DNA of 54,187 bases from Nitrospina sp. UBA6727 (GTDB taxonomy: Bacteria > Nitrospinota > Nitrospinia > Nitrospinales > VA-1), in NCBI GenBank assembly GCA_002454045.1, contig DKID01000011.1:1-54187 (forward strand), written 5' to 3'. The position numbers and the translations under genes are program-made. Shown here in pieces: positions 7,773 to 16,651 of this stretch. How positions within the stretch are numbered: position 1 is the stretch's first letter; every line of letters starts with the position of its first letter. Below the pieces are notes generated by a model. It was not told where the DNA came from, did not search any database, and saw only the letters and a list, made by a program, of their open reading frames with translations.

Positions 7773-9209
7773 GTGGAGCCAATTCTCGCACCCGAATCGA
7801 TTGACCTGATTGCCCTGGCGCCTGTAATCGTGCTCAGCGTTTTCGCGATGATGGTGCTGGTGGTGGACCTCTTCGGAGCGCGCGACAAAGGCTTGCTGGC
7901 GTTCATCAGCCTGATCGGTCTGCTGATGACGACCATCAGCGCGTTCGCCAAAAACCCAATCCCCGCCTATTCCTTCAACGACAGTTACACCGTCGATCAC
8001 CTGTCATTATTTTTCATCTGCATCTTCACCATCAGTTCCGCGCTGGCGATCCTCCTATCCGTGGAATACAACAAGCGCGAAGGAATACGGGCGGGAGAAT
8101 ATTACGCCCTCATCCTGTTCTGCACCGTCGGGATGATTCTCCTAGCTTCCTCCAGCGACATGATTATGATATTCCTCGGCGTCGAAATTGTTTCCATCTG
8201 CCTGTACGTCCTGGCGGGAATACAGCGCGACAATCATCGCTCCAACGAAGCGGCGTTGAAATATTTTTTGCTCGGCGCATTCGCGACAGGATTTTTGCTA
8301 TACGGAATGGCGTTGGTGTACGGCTCGACCGGCAACACGAACTTATTCAAAATCGCCGACTTCATGCAAAACCCGTCCGCGCAATCCAATCCATTGCTTC
8401 TGATGGGACTGGTGCTGCTCATCATCGGGTTCGGATTTAAAGTTGCGTCGGTGCCTTTTCATATGTGGGCGCCCGATGTTTACCAAGGAGCGCCGACGCC
8501 CGTCACCGCGTTCATGGCGGTGGGACCGAAAGCCGCCGCGTTCGCCGCGTTCTTCCGAGTGTTCGCCGAAACCTTCGCGGCGATGGCGCCGTCGTGGGAA
8601 ATACTCCTGAGCATCATCGCCGTGCTCAGTATGTTTTTCGGCAACCTCGGCGCCATCATGCAGACCAACATCAAACGGATGCTGGCGTTTTCCAGCATCT
8701 CGCACGCCGGATATATTTTGATCGCGGTCATCGCGAAAAATTCTCTCGGCAGCGCGAGCCTACTTTTTTACATGCTCACCTACGCCTTCACGATCTTTGG
8801 GATATTCGGCGTCATCATCATCCTCGGACGAAAAGGCGAAGAGAATTTGGAAATTAAATGTTACTCAGGCTTGGCGTACAAGCATCCAATCCTCGCCATC
8901 AGCATGGCCATCTTCCTGTTGTCGTTAGGAGGCTTGCCGCCCTTCGCCGGGTTCATCGCAAAGTTTTATATTTTCAGCGCTGCGATTCAGGAAGGATTCA
9001 TCGCGCTCGTCATCATCGCCGTGCTCAACAGCGCCATCTCTTTTTACTACTACTTGAAAGTCATCGTTTACATTTACATGGAGGAACCGACGGCGGAGTT
9101 CAAAGTCTCCATGAGTCCGTTGACTTTATTCGTCGTGCTCGTCGGAGTCGCCGCCACCATCAACATAGGCATCTTCCCCGGTTCCATCATCGCCCTTGCC
9201 TCCCACTAG
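7773..9209 (+). CDS. nuoN: NADH-quinone oxidoreductase subunit N
   Basis: NuoN is the third antiporter-like pump. The 478-residue protein shows FKVASVPFHMWAPDVYQGAP followed by TPVTAFMA, the lysine/proline signature, and GVEIVSICLYVLAG with the conserved glutamate. The start is GTG, chosen because TAAGGAACG lies about 6 nt upstream and nuoM ends just before. It is the last nuo gene. No intrinsic terminator is evident after it. Confidence 0.96.
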   Translation: MEPILAPESIDLIALAPVIVLSVFAMMVLVVDLFGARDKGLLAFISLIGLLMTTISAFAKNPIPAYSFNDSYTVDHLSLFFICIFTISSALAILLSVEYNKREGIRAGEYYALILFCTVGMILLASSSDMIMIFLGVEIVSICLYVLAGIQRDNHRSNEAALKYFLLGAFATGFLLYGMALVYGSTGNTNLFKIADFMQNPSAQSNPLLLMGLVLLIIGFGFKVASVPFHMWAPDVYQGAPTPVTAFMAVGPKAAAFAAFFRVFAETFAAMAPSWEILLSIIAVLSMFFGNLGAIMQTNIKRMLAFSSISHAGYILIAVIAKNSLGSASLLFYMLTYAFTIFGIFGVIIILGRKGEENLEIKCYSGLAYKHPILAISMAIFLLSLGGLPPFAGFIAKFYIFSAAIQEGFIALVIIAVLNSAISFYYYLKVIVYIYMEEPTAEFKVSMSPLTLFVVLVGVAATINIGIFPGSIIALASH

Positions 9210-9296
9210 CCAACGCGCAACGGTCCGCGATGACGCCGACCATCGGCGACGCTCTTCGCTACACGGAATATTACCGACTGCTCGCGCCGCCGGGGG

Positions 9297-9305
9297 TGTT
9301 ATAAT
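9297..9305 (+). promoter_or_regulatory. Extended -10 promoter for the small unknown gene
   Basis: TGTTATAAT is a perfect extended -10 element (TG, one base, TATAAT). No convincing -35 lies 17 nt upstream, which is normal for this class. It would start a transcript about 36 nt before the ATG at 9349. Confidence 0.55.
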
Positions 9306-9348
9306 CGTCCCCCTAAATCGCGACGACGAACGAGGTGGATTTCGCATT

Positions 9349-9669
9349 ATGAAGATGCATCATTTGGACGAAGAAAAGGTGGCGGCGGTCATGCAGAAGG
9401 TGAAGGAAGTGGTGGACTCGGGGCAATATCCGCCCGAACTGATTGAAGAAATTTTTAGGTTGTCGGAAGTGGACGGCGAAAAATTTTTGGAAAGCAAGGC
9501 GCATCCCATCCAAAAAGAAAAAGTGAATTTTGAAATTGACCCGGAAAAGGGAGTGCGGTTCTTCGACCCGTTTAATTTTTTCACCAAGGGAATCTATAAA
9601 GATATGGACGGTTTGACGGTGTGGACCACGGACAATCTCAAAGAACCGTGGCAATATGATGAAGAATAA
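9349..9669 (+). CDS. Small acidic protein of unknown function
   Basis: I do not recognise this 106-residue soluble protein. The first half is helical and charged (HHLDEEKVAAVMQKVKEVV), and the second half is rich in Phe/Asp, including FDPFNFFTKG and WTTDNLKEPWQYDEE at the C-terminus. The frame is open further upstream, but I start at the ATG because GAGGTGG lies 10 nt before it and an extended -10 promoter lies further up; the upstream part looks like random Arg-rich sequence. It has its own promoter and a shared terminator with tatA, so it is a free-standing gene. Confidence 0.72.
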   Translation: MKMHHLDEEKVAAVMQKVKEVVDSGQYPPELIEEIFRLSEVDGEKFLESKAHPIQKEKVNFEIDPEKGVRFFDPFNFFTKGIYKDMDGLTVWTTDNLKEPWQYDEE

Positions 9670-9690
9670 TTTTCCGAATGTTGGAGACAT

Positions 9691-9724
9691 AAAAAAACCC
9701 CGCGCCGCATGGCACGGGGTTTTC
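9691..9724. terminator. Bidirectional intrinsic terminator
   Basis: AAACCCCG pairs with CGGGGTTT (9695-9702 with 9715-9722), with three more pairs inside after one mismatch and a GCAT loop. The minus strand has a run of seven T (tatA side) and the plus strand four T. It sits between convergent genes and can serve both. Confidence 0.85.
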
Positions 9725-9739
9725 GCGCTACTTTTGCTT

Positions 9740-10117
9740 TTAACTTTTTTCCTGGTCTTTGCTGAAATCGTAGGAGCCTTTTCGCGGAAGCGAGGCGGTG
9801 AAAGTGTCGGCCTCTTCTTTCATCGCTAAATCTTTGGCGTCGCCTTCTTCTTGGGCTTTCTTGCGGATGGCGGCTTCTTTTTCTTCGTCGGTCATATCCT
9901 CTTCCGCCTTCGCTTCTTCCGCGCCCTCTTCAATGGTATCCTGCTTGCCTTCTTCAATCTGATCGGTTTCTTCCTCCTGCGCTTCCTTCATGGAAGTTTT
10001 GAAGTTTTTAATACTGCGCCCGAAAGCACTGCCGATTTCGGGAAGTTTCCCCGCCCCAAAAATAATCATAATGATGACCAAGATAATCATCAACTCAGGA
10101 AAACCTATTCCCATCAT
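9740..10117 (-). CDS. tatA: Sec-independent protein translocase subunit TatA
   Basis: TatA forms the pore-like assembly that moves folded proteins across the cytoplasmic membrane. The 125-residue protein has one N-terminal helix (FPELMIILVIIMIIFGAG) and then the FGAGKLPEIG hinge and an amphipathic helix (GRSIKNFKTSMKEA). The tail is long and very acidic (Glu/Asp-rich, about 45-100), as in many TatA proteins. GGGAGG lies about 8 nt before the ATG-ATG start. No tatB or tatC is adjacent. Confidence 0.93.
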   Translation of the reverse strand: MMGIGFPELMIILVIIMIIFGAGKLPEIGSAFGRSIKNFKTSMKEAQEEETDQIEEGKQDTIEEGAEEAKAEEDMTDEEKEAAIRKKAQEEGDAKDLAMKEEADTFTASLPRKGSYDFSKDQEKS

Positions 10118-10275
10118 AATTCATACCTCCCCAGTATTTACGAATCGGCTTCGCCCAAACCTTCCGACCGCAAGCCTTCAATGTGAAAACGAATCAAACG
10201 CGATTAGTGTATCCCTTTTGCAAAAGCAATTACAAGGAGAAAAGGAGGCGGGTTTGATTCAACGAAAAAATAAGT

Positions 10276-10941
10276 TCATCCTTCGCGAAGAGATTTGATG
10301 GCGCGTTTATAATCTTTCGTTTTGAAAACCGCCGACCCGGCGACCAACACGCTCGCCCCCGCCTGTTTGATTTCCCCCGCGTTTTCGAAATTGATTCCGC
10401 CGTCAACTTCCAACTCGATCGGGTTTTCGTAATGCGTCATGACTTCACTCAGGTTTTGGATTTTGTCCAGCATCGATGGAATAAATTTTTGCCCGCCGAA
10501 TCCCGGGTTGACCGACATCAGCAAAACCATATCGATCTCGTGCAGAATTTCTTCCAACGCAGAAAGTGGAGTCGCCGGATTTAACACGACGCCGGCCTTC
10601 ACTTTCTGCTTCTTAATCAACTGGACGGTGCGGTTCAAATGCGAACAGTCTTCAGCGTGAACGGTGATGATGTCGGCGCCGGCGGAAATAAATTCGCCGA
10701 TGTAATTATCGGCACCTTCAATCATCAAGTGTACATCCAACGGCAGCCCGGTTACTTTTCGGATGGCTTCCACCACCATCGGTCCGACGCTGATGTTGGG
10801 GACGAAATGACCGTCCATGACATCGACGTGAATCCAGTCCGCCCCCGCCTGTTCCACCGCTTTGACCTCATCGCCCAACCGGGAAAAATCCGCGGAGAGA
10901 ATAGAGGGCGCGATGATTACTCCGTCTTTCTTTTGCGCCAT
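10276..10941 (-). CDS. rpe: Ribulose-phosphate 3-epimerase
   Basis: The enzyme interconverts ribulose 5-phosphate and xylulose 5-phosphate in the pentose phosphate or Calvin pathways. The 221-residue TIM barrel has APSILSADF, the metal ligands H38 and D40 in IHVDVMDGHFVPN, H71 in DVHLMIEG, and the catalytic Asp in LEVDGGIN; SVNPGFGGQKFIP is the phosphate-side signature. It lies upstream of tatA on the same strand with a 158-nt gap, so co-transcription is possible but not shown. Confidence 0.97.
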   Translation of the reverse strand: MAQKKDGVIIAPSILSADFSRLGDEVKAVEQAGADWIHVDVMDGHFVPNISVGPMVVEAIRKVTGLPLDVHLMIEGADNYIGEFISAGADIITVHAEDCSHLNRTVQLIKKQKVKAGVVLNPATPLSALEEILHEIDMVLLMSVNPGFGGQKFIPSMLDKIQNLSEVMTHYENPIELEVDGGINFENAGEIKQAGASVLVAGSAVFKTKDYKRAIKSLREG

Positions 10942-11059
10942 GAGCCTGACAATTCTTCATCGTAAAAAGTTGATGAGCACGAAGCATAGCACAAGCCAAA
11001 AAAATCGTTCCATTTTTATGCGGCACGATTCGCGCGGCAAGTACGCGGAAAATCCGCGG

Positions 11060-11087
11060 TGGACGCATGAAAATATATCTTTATAAT
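11060..11087 (+). promoter_or_regulatory. Putative promoter of the ClC gene
   Basis: TGGACG (11060-11065, 4/6 to the -35 box) and a perfect TATAAT (11082-11087) are 16 nt apart, 75 nt before the ClC start. A 47-codon ORF beginning at 11067 overlaps it and would be cut by this start site. Confidence 0.4.
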
Positions 11088-11161
11088 GAAGCCGACGAAG
11101 CGAACTTTCAGACAGCACTATCCGACGACGAACGGTTTTACATCCCCCCACTTTTAAACCG

Positions 11162-12916
11162 ATGCAAATTGCGCTCGAAAATCTCCGCGAAAAAATCAAA
11201 GCATTGTTGATGCAGGACCACAATATATTGTTGCTGGCGGCGGTGATTGGATTCCTCGCGGGGCTGGCATCAACTTTGTTTCGCTGGTTGATTGGATTTT
11301 TCGCGATGGTCTTTTCTCCCGAAGGATTATCGTGGCTAGGAATAACTGGCGCGATGGTTCCCTTCTTGTTACCACTCATGCCGATGATGGGCGGCATCAC
11401 GGTCGGCGTCCTCTGCCATTTTTTTCCCGACGCGGTCAAGGAGAACGGAGTGCATCGCGTCATGCACGCGGTCGCCATGAAGGCGGGGAACATTCGTAAA
11501 CGCACCTTGCTCACTTGCTCCACCACCTCGGCGCTCACCATTGGGTCGGGCGGGTCGGCGGGACGGGAAGGTCCCACCGTTCAGATTGGCTCGGCGGTGG
11601 GTTCGGCGCTCGGCAACTTGTTTCATCTCTCCCACGAACGGGTGAAGATTTTGGTCGGCTGCGGCGCGGCGGCGGGAATCGCGGCATCCTTCAACGCTCC
11701 GCTGGCGGGAGTTTTGTTCGCGTTGGAAATTATCCTCACCGACTTCACGATCCGTACGTTTAGTCCCATCGTGGTCGCTTCGGTGATTGGCACGGCGACG
11801 GGCCGCGCGTTTGAAGGAAACGAAATTACTTTTCATGTGCCGGTTCATGAACTCGTCAGTTATTCGGAAATTATTTTTTATTTATTCCTCGGACTTCTGT
11901 GCGGAGTGGTTTCCAAGTTGTTCACCCTCGGCTATTTCAAAGCGCATGATATTTTCGACAACAAGGTCCGCCTCCCGCGACCATTGAAACCCGCCGTCGG
12001 AGGTTTGATCGTTGGGTTCATCTCCCTGTTGTCCCCGGCGATTTTGGGAAACGGCTACGAGTTTATGGAACAGGCTTTGGCGGGCAACATTTTTTGGGGA
12101 CTGGCGTGCGCGTTAATTTTTTTGAAAATCATCAGCACATCGATAACACTGGGTTCGGGGGGATTAGGCGGGGTGTTCGCTCCTTCCCTGTTCATCGGCG
12201 CTATGCTGGGTTCCGCTTACGGAACTTTGGTGCACGCCATCAATCCCGACTTCACCGCCTCGCCGGAAACCTACGCGCTAGTGGGGATGGGCGCCGTCGC
12301 CGGGGCGGTGATGCAGGCGCCGTTGACCAACATCCTGATGTTGTTTGAGTTGACCAACGATTACACCATCATCTTGCCGGTCATGATAACCTGCATCGTT
12401 TCGGCTTACACCTTTAGAGGGTTCAACAAAAATTCCATTTACATTCAGAAACTATTGAAGGAAGGAATCAACATCCAACACGGGCGGGAAGTTTCCATCC
12501 TCAACGCCATAAAAGTTAGCGACGTCATAAACCGCGACGTGACGACGATTCCCGAAGCCACGCCGTTCCGAAAAATTATGGAAACCATTTCGCATTCTAA
12601 AAACTTTTATTTCCCGGTGGTGAACAGCCGCGGCGAAATGTCCGGCATCTTATCCTTCCAAACAATTCGTGAAATGATCTTCGAAGAAAACCTCGGCGAT
12701 TTGGTCGTCGCCAACGATTTGAAAGTCAAGTCGGTGATAACCCTCGCGCCAGAAAATAATCTCAACCACGCTATGGAATTGTTCGCCAAACTTGATGTCG
12801 AGCAACTCCCCGTAGTCCGCCGCGACGACCCCAAACGGGTGATCGGCATGGTCAACCGCGGCGAAGTAGTTGCCGCTTACAACCGCGAAGCGTTGGTCGC
12901 CGGGTTTGACCGATAA
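11162..12916 (+). CDS. ClC-family chloride channel/transporter with CBS pair
   Basis: This is an integral membrane protein moving chloride across the cytoplasmic membrane, with a C-terminal pair of CBS domains (about 450-580) that may bind nucleotides. Signatures seen are GREGPTVQIGSAVG with the gating glutamate, GGLGGVFAPSLFIGA, and SFNAPLAGVLFALEI. By eye the site matching the E. coli internal proton glutamate (E203, in FIIEEM) is isoleucine (FALEII), and the GSGIP loop reads ENGVH. That favours a passive channel or altered coupling over a standard exchanger, but it needs an alignment. At 584 residues it fits ClC-CBS proteins. Confidence 0.92.
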   Translation: MQIALENLREKIKALLMQDHNILLLAAVIGFLAGLASTLFRWLIGFFAMVFSPEGLSWLGITGAMVPFLLPLMPMMGGITVGVLCHFFPDAVKENGVHRVMHAVAMKAGNIRKRTLLTCSTTSALTIGSGGSAGREGPTVQIGSAVGSALGNLFHLSHERVKILVGCGAAAGIAASFNAPLAGVLFALEIILTDFTIRTFSPIVVASVIGTATGRAFEGNEITFHVPVHELVSYSEIIFYLFLGLLCGVVSKLFTLGYFKAHDIFDNKVRLPRPLKPAVGGLIVGFISLLSPAILGNGYEFMEQALAGNIFWGLACALIFLKIISTSITLGSGGLGGVFAPSLFIGAMLGSAYGTLVHAINPDFTASPETYALVGMGAVAGAVMQAPLTNILMLFELTNDYTIILPVMITCIVSAYTFRGFNKNSIYIQKLLKEGINIQHGREVSILNAIKVSDVINRDVTTIPEATPFRKIMETISHSKNFYFPVVNSRGEMSGILSFQTIREMIFEENLGDLVVANDLKVKSVITLAPENNLNHAMELFAKLDVEQLPVVRRDDPKRVIGMVNRGEVVAAYNREALVAGFDR

Positions 12917-13015
12917 CGCGCGCGGTCGCGACTTCCGCGGCGACTATCAAAAATTTTTTGACCGCGAAGGAATTCGTCGGCAATCTGAAAGAGAGCCGCG
13001 GGCTGCCGTAGAAAA

Positions 13016-15502
13016 TTACAACCGGGAAGGAGAAAAGCGTTTCAGCAAAAGCGAGTTTCCCACCACCGAAACGGAACTCAAAGACATTGCCAACGCGGCG
13101 AACACGGGTTTCAACAGGATACCGTAAGAAGGATACAACAGTCCCGCCGCGACGGGAATTGCCATCACGTTATAAAAGAAAGCCCAGAAAAGATTCTGCC
13201 TGATTTTCGCAAGTGTTCTTTTGCTCAACTCGATGGCTTGCGGTACGGCGCGAAGGTCCGAGGTGACCAGCGTGATGTCCGACGCCTCCATCGCGACATC
13301 GGTGCCGCTTCCCAAAGCGATGCCGACCGTGGACTCCGCCAAGGCGGGAGCGTCGTTGATTCCGTCGCCCACCATCGCGACCTTGTGTCCTTGCGCAATT
13401 TGTTTTCTGATTTCATCGCGCTTTTCCGAAGGCAGAACTTCCGCGATCACGTCGTCTATTTCCAACTTCCGCGCGACCGCCTGCGCAGTTTTCCAATTGT
13501 CGCCCGTCACCATCATCACTTTTAATCCCATCATTTTGAGACGGTGGACGGTTTCCTTCGCGTGAGATTTCAATGTATCGACGGTGGTGATGATGCCTTC
13601 GATATTCCCGTCGACGCTTAAAATCATCGGAGTTTTCCCCTGCGCCGTCAACTTTTCCAAGTCACTCTTCACCGCGGAAAAATCAATCTTCTCTTCGTCC
13701 ATCAACTTCATGTTGCCGAGGAAAATATTTTTGCCGGCCACTTTTCCCCGCACTCCGAAACCGGGCAAAGCCTTAAAGTCGGAAAGTGTTTCGATCTTTT
13801 CGAACTTGAGGTTGCGCTTCTTCACTTCGGAAACTACGGCTTGAGCCAAAGGGTGCTCCGAATTTTTTTCCAACGAACCGGCGAGCACGAGCAAGCGGTC
13901 AATATCCAACACGGTGTTGGGAGACAAAAGCACGTCGGCGACTTCTGGCGTGCCGCTGGTGAGGGTCCCCGTTTTGTCGAACACGACGGTGTCCAGTTTT
14001 TCCGCCTGCTCCAACGCTTCGCCGCCTTTAATCAGGATGCCCATTTCCGCGCCCTTGCCGGTTCCGACCATGATCGCGGTGGGGGTGGCGAGGCCCAACG
14101 CGCAAGGGCAAGCGATGATCATCACCGAAATGAAAACCATCAAGGCGAAGAGAAACGGCGTGGTCGGCAAGGGGGCAAAAGAATTTCCGAATCCCCACCA
14201 AAATACAAAAGCCAGAAGCGCGAGACCAATCACCACCGGCACGAAGATTCCGGCAATCTTGTCCGCCAACCTTTGCACAGGCGCCTTCGACCCTTGCGCT
14301 TGTTCCACCAACTGAATGATCTGCGCCAAGAGCGTGTCTTTTCCCATGCGGGTCACGCGCATTTTGAAAGACCCGTTTTTGTTGAGACTCGCGCCGATCA
14401 CTTCGTCGCCAACTTTTTTTTCTACGGGAACGCTTTCGCCGGTCAGCATCGATTCATCGGTGGACGATTGCCCTTTGATCAGGATTCCATCCACGGGAAT
14501 TTTTTCGCCGGGACGAACGAGGACGAAGTCCCCTACTTCCAAATCTTCCACGTTGATTTCAAACTCTTCGCCGTCCTTTTCGACGCGCGCGGTTTTAGGT
14601 TGCAGCCCCATCAACTTTTTGATTGCGGACGAAGCACTATGTTTGGCGCGCGCTTCCATCCAGCGCCCGAGCAGGACCAGCGCGATGATCACGACCGCCG
14701 TGTCGTAATAAACTTCCGTGCTGGGAAACCCCAGCCAGCCGGGAAAAAAAGTGGCGCACACGCTGTAAAAATATGCCGCCGATGTGCCCGCGGCGATGAG
14801 CGTATTCATGTTGACGTAACCGTGGCGGAATCCGTTTAACGTCCCGCGGTAAAACTGCCAGCCGCAAAAAAACTGCACCGGCGTGGCGAGAATGAACAGG
14901 ATAATATTCGTCGCCGCGGCGTCAAACAACGGACTGCCTTTTATGGAAAGAAACACCGTCGGCAGACTGATGATCCCGCTCAGAATTAGTTTCCATTTTA
15001 GTTGCGCCAGTTCGCGATGGTGTTCTTCATCCTTTGCGAACAAAACGTTTTCCGGTTCTTCCACCGACGGTAGGAGACGGTAACCGACCTGCTCCAAAGC
15101 CAATCGCAAGGCTTCGAAGTCCAGCAACGCCGGGGTGTAGTCAACCGACACTTGCTCCGTCGCCAAGTTTGCTTCGACTTCGCGGACTCCCTCCAGCGAC
15201 GCAATTTTTTTCTCAATTCGCGCAACGCAAGAAGCGCAGGTCATGCCTTCCACGGGAAACAATTTGCGCAGCGCGGGAACTTCAAATCCTAATTTTTCGA
15301 TTGTCGCGGGGAACTGACTCGCAGATATTTTTTGCGGATTAAACTTAATGGTCGCTGCCGCCGCGGCAAAATTAACGTGGACGGAATCTACCCCCTTTAA
15401 TTCGCCAACCTTTTTTTCAATTCGCGCCGCACAACTGCTGCAACTCATACCCTTAATCGGCAGGGTTATATTTTCTTTCGTCGCGGATTTATGATTTGGC
15501 AT
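13016..15502 (-). CDS. copA: Copper-translocating P-type ATPase (two heavy-metal domains)
   Basis: This P1B ATPase exports copper(I) from the cytoplasm. Two N-terminal heavy-metal domains carry GMSCSSC (C21, C24) and GMTCASC (C89, C92). Then follow the membrane CPC ion site in ACPCALGLATP, the phosphorylated Asp in DKTGTLT, SEHPLA of the N-domain and GDGINDAPAL. Full length is about 828 residues. I start at the ATG because AGGTG lies 6 nt upstream; a GTG three codons earlier would overlap that site. It is convergent with the ClC gene. No CopZ or CueR neighbour is seen. Confidence 0.95.
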   Translation of the reverse strand: MPNHKSATKENITLPIKGMSCSSCAARIEKKVGELKGVDSVHVNFAAAAATIKFNPQKISASQFPATIEKLGFEVPALRKLFPVEGMTCASCVARIEKKIASLEGVREVEANLATEQVSVDYTPALLDFEALRLALEQVGYRLLPSVEEPENVLFAKDEEHHRELAQLKWKLILSGIISLPTVFLSIKGSPLFDAAATNIILFILATPVQFFCGWQFYRGTLNGFRHGYVNMNTLIAAGTSAAYFYSVCATFFPGWLGFPSTEVYYDTAVVIIALVLLGRWMEARAKHSASSAIKKLMGLQPKTARVEKDGEEFEINVEDLEVGDFVLVRPGEKIPVDGILIKGQSSTDESMLTGESVPVEKKVGDEVIGASLNKNGSFKMRVTRMGKDTLLAQIIQLVEQAQGSKAPVQRLADKIAGIFVPVVIGLALLAFVFWWGFGNSFAPLPTTPFLFALMVFISVMIIACPCALGLATPTAIMVGTGKGAEMGILIKGGEALEQAEKLDTVVFDKTGTLTSGTPEVADVLLSPNTVLDIDRLLVLAGSLEKNSEHPLAQAVVSEVKKRNLKFEKIETLSDFKALPGFGVRGKVAGKNIFLGNMKLMDEEKIDFSAVKSDLEKLTAQGKTPMILSVDGNIEGIITTVDTLKSHAKETVHRLKMMGLKVMMVTGDNWKTAQAVARKLEIDDVIAEVLPSEKRDEIRKQIAQGHKVAMVGDGINDAPALAESTVGIALGSGTDVAMEASDITLVTSDLRAVPQAIELSKRTLAKIRQNLFWAFFYNVMAIPVAAGLLYPSYGILLKPVFAALAMSLSSVSVVGNSLLLKRFSPSRL

Positions 15503-15536
15503 GGTAAGCACCTAAGTATGAAGGAAGTGTCGGCAA

Positions 15537-15746
15537 CTAATCGTAGCCGCTAACATAGCGCAGGATAAAATTGGCAGTCGTAATATTATACATCCAGTTC
15601 ACGCCCAAATTGCCTTTGAACTTTTGGTTTGACGACCCTACGTTCGCGCGATTGAGACGACCTAGCCCGTCCGCGGTTTTGCCCTTGTTGGTTACATCGT
15701 AAGTCAACAGAATGGTCGAATCGAAAAACGGCGCGACCGTTGTCAT
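15537..15746 (-). pseudogene. TonB-dependent receptor barrel fragment (remnant)
   Basis: The 69-codon ORF reads like an internal barrel segment of a TonB-dependent outer-membrane receptor, with LLTYDVTNKGKTADGLGRLN followed by KGNLGVNWMYN and FILRYVSGYD. It has neither a plug domain nor the C-terminal barrel end, and no signal peptide. It stops 25 nt before the copA leader. I infer a decayed copy or insertion-truncated piece. The family resemblance is by eye only, and a free-standing small protein remains possible. Confidence 0.45.
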
Positions 15747-15831
15747 CGTCGCTTAATCATTTTCCGCTACGCGGGATGTATGTTTTAATGGATTTTAACA
15801 TGGATTTTTTCAAGCCAAAAATTCTACCGCG

Positions 15832-16629
15832 ATGACGCAGATTTTTTTCGTCCTTTTATCGTTAAGCGTGGCGCCGCCGAGTTTCGCCGCCGCAACACAT
15901 TCTTCCGAAGATATGGTGTTCATCCCCGCCGGAAAATTTCAAATGGGCAGCAGAAAATCTCTGCTAGAACTTAGGCCCCACGATTTATTCAACACCGACC
16001 GACACGCCCTCGGTCCCGAAAATCCCGCGCACGAAGTTTATCTCGACGCGTTCTTCATCGACATCTTTGAAGTGACCAACAAAAAATACGAGAAGTATGT
16101 TGACAACACCGGCGCGAAAAAACCACGCGGCTGGAAAAAATCCGCATTCAACGGCGACCGTCAACCCGTCGTCGGCGTGTCATGGAAGGAAGCGGCGACC
16201 TATTGTAAATGGCGCGGGAAAAGATTGCCGACCGAAGCGGAATGGGAAAAAGCGGGGCGCGGCAAACGTCCAATCAAATACCCGTGGGGAAACTCTCCGC
16301 CTGATTCAGAAAAACTAAACTACAACGAAGAGAAAATGAAAACCGCCGCGGTGGGCTCTTATAAAAAAGGCAAGTCCGATTACGAAATCCACGATCTTGC
16401 GGGGAACGTTTCCGAATGGGTTCACGACTGGCATTCCCCGGAGTACTATTTGTTCGCTCCGAAAAAAAATCCGCGCGGTCCCGAAAAAGGACAATACAAA
16501 ATTATCCGCGGCGGAAATTGGAGGAACCAAGCCGACGACGTCAGCCTGACCTACCGCAACGCAACCGCGCCCAACGTGAGGAACGACACCGTGGGATTTC
16601 GTTGCGCGAAAAACGCTGCGTCAAAATAA
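15832..16629 (+). CDS. Secreted SUMF1/formylglycine-enzyme-domain protein
   Basis: The 265-residue protein starts with a signal peptide (TQIFFVLLSLSVAPPSFAA). A SUMF1 (FGE-sulfatase) domain follows, with MVFIPAGKFQMGS, the middle motif RLPTEAEWEKAGRG, GNVSEWVHDW and the end motif IIRGGNW...GFRCAKN. Known family roles include sulfatase activation, ergothioneine-type chemistry and ligand binding. The catalytic cysteine pair of true FGE is not evident, and no sulfatase is nearby. I therefore infer a periplasmic SUMF1-fold protein of unknown job. Confidence 0.85.
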   Translation: MTQIFFVLLSLSVAPPSFAAATHSSEDMVFIPAGKFQMGSRKSLLELRPHDLFNTDRHALGPENPAHEVYLDAFFIDIFEVTNKKYEKYVDNTGAKKPRGWKKSAFNGDRQPVVGVSWKEAATYCKWRGKRLPTEAEWEKAGRGKRPIKYPWGNSPPDSEKLNYNEEKMKTAAVGSYKKGKSDYEIHDLAGNVSEWVHDWHSPEYYLFAPKKNPRGPEKGQYKIIRGGNWRNQADDVSLTYRNATAPNVRNDTVGFRCAKNAASK

Positions 16630-16651
16630 ATCCGCGACAAAAAAAACGGCG

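Noticed and set aside
9196..9348. Upstream extension of the unknown gene at 9349
   Set aside because: Random Arg-rich residues, and the promoter and ribosome site both point to the ATG at 9349.
12917..13015. Terminator between the ClC and copA genes
   Set aside because: GCGGTC/GACCGC can pair but the loop is about 35 nt and no proper T-run follows the stem.
13841..14839. 332-codon plus-strand ORF opposite copA
   Set aside because: Antisense to conserved copA motifs; composition is His/Arg/Asp-rich as expected from reading a coding strand backwards.
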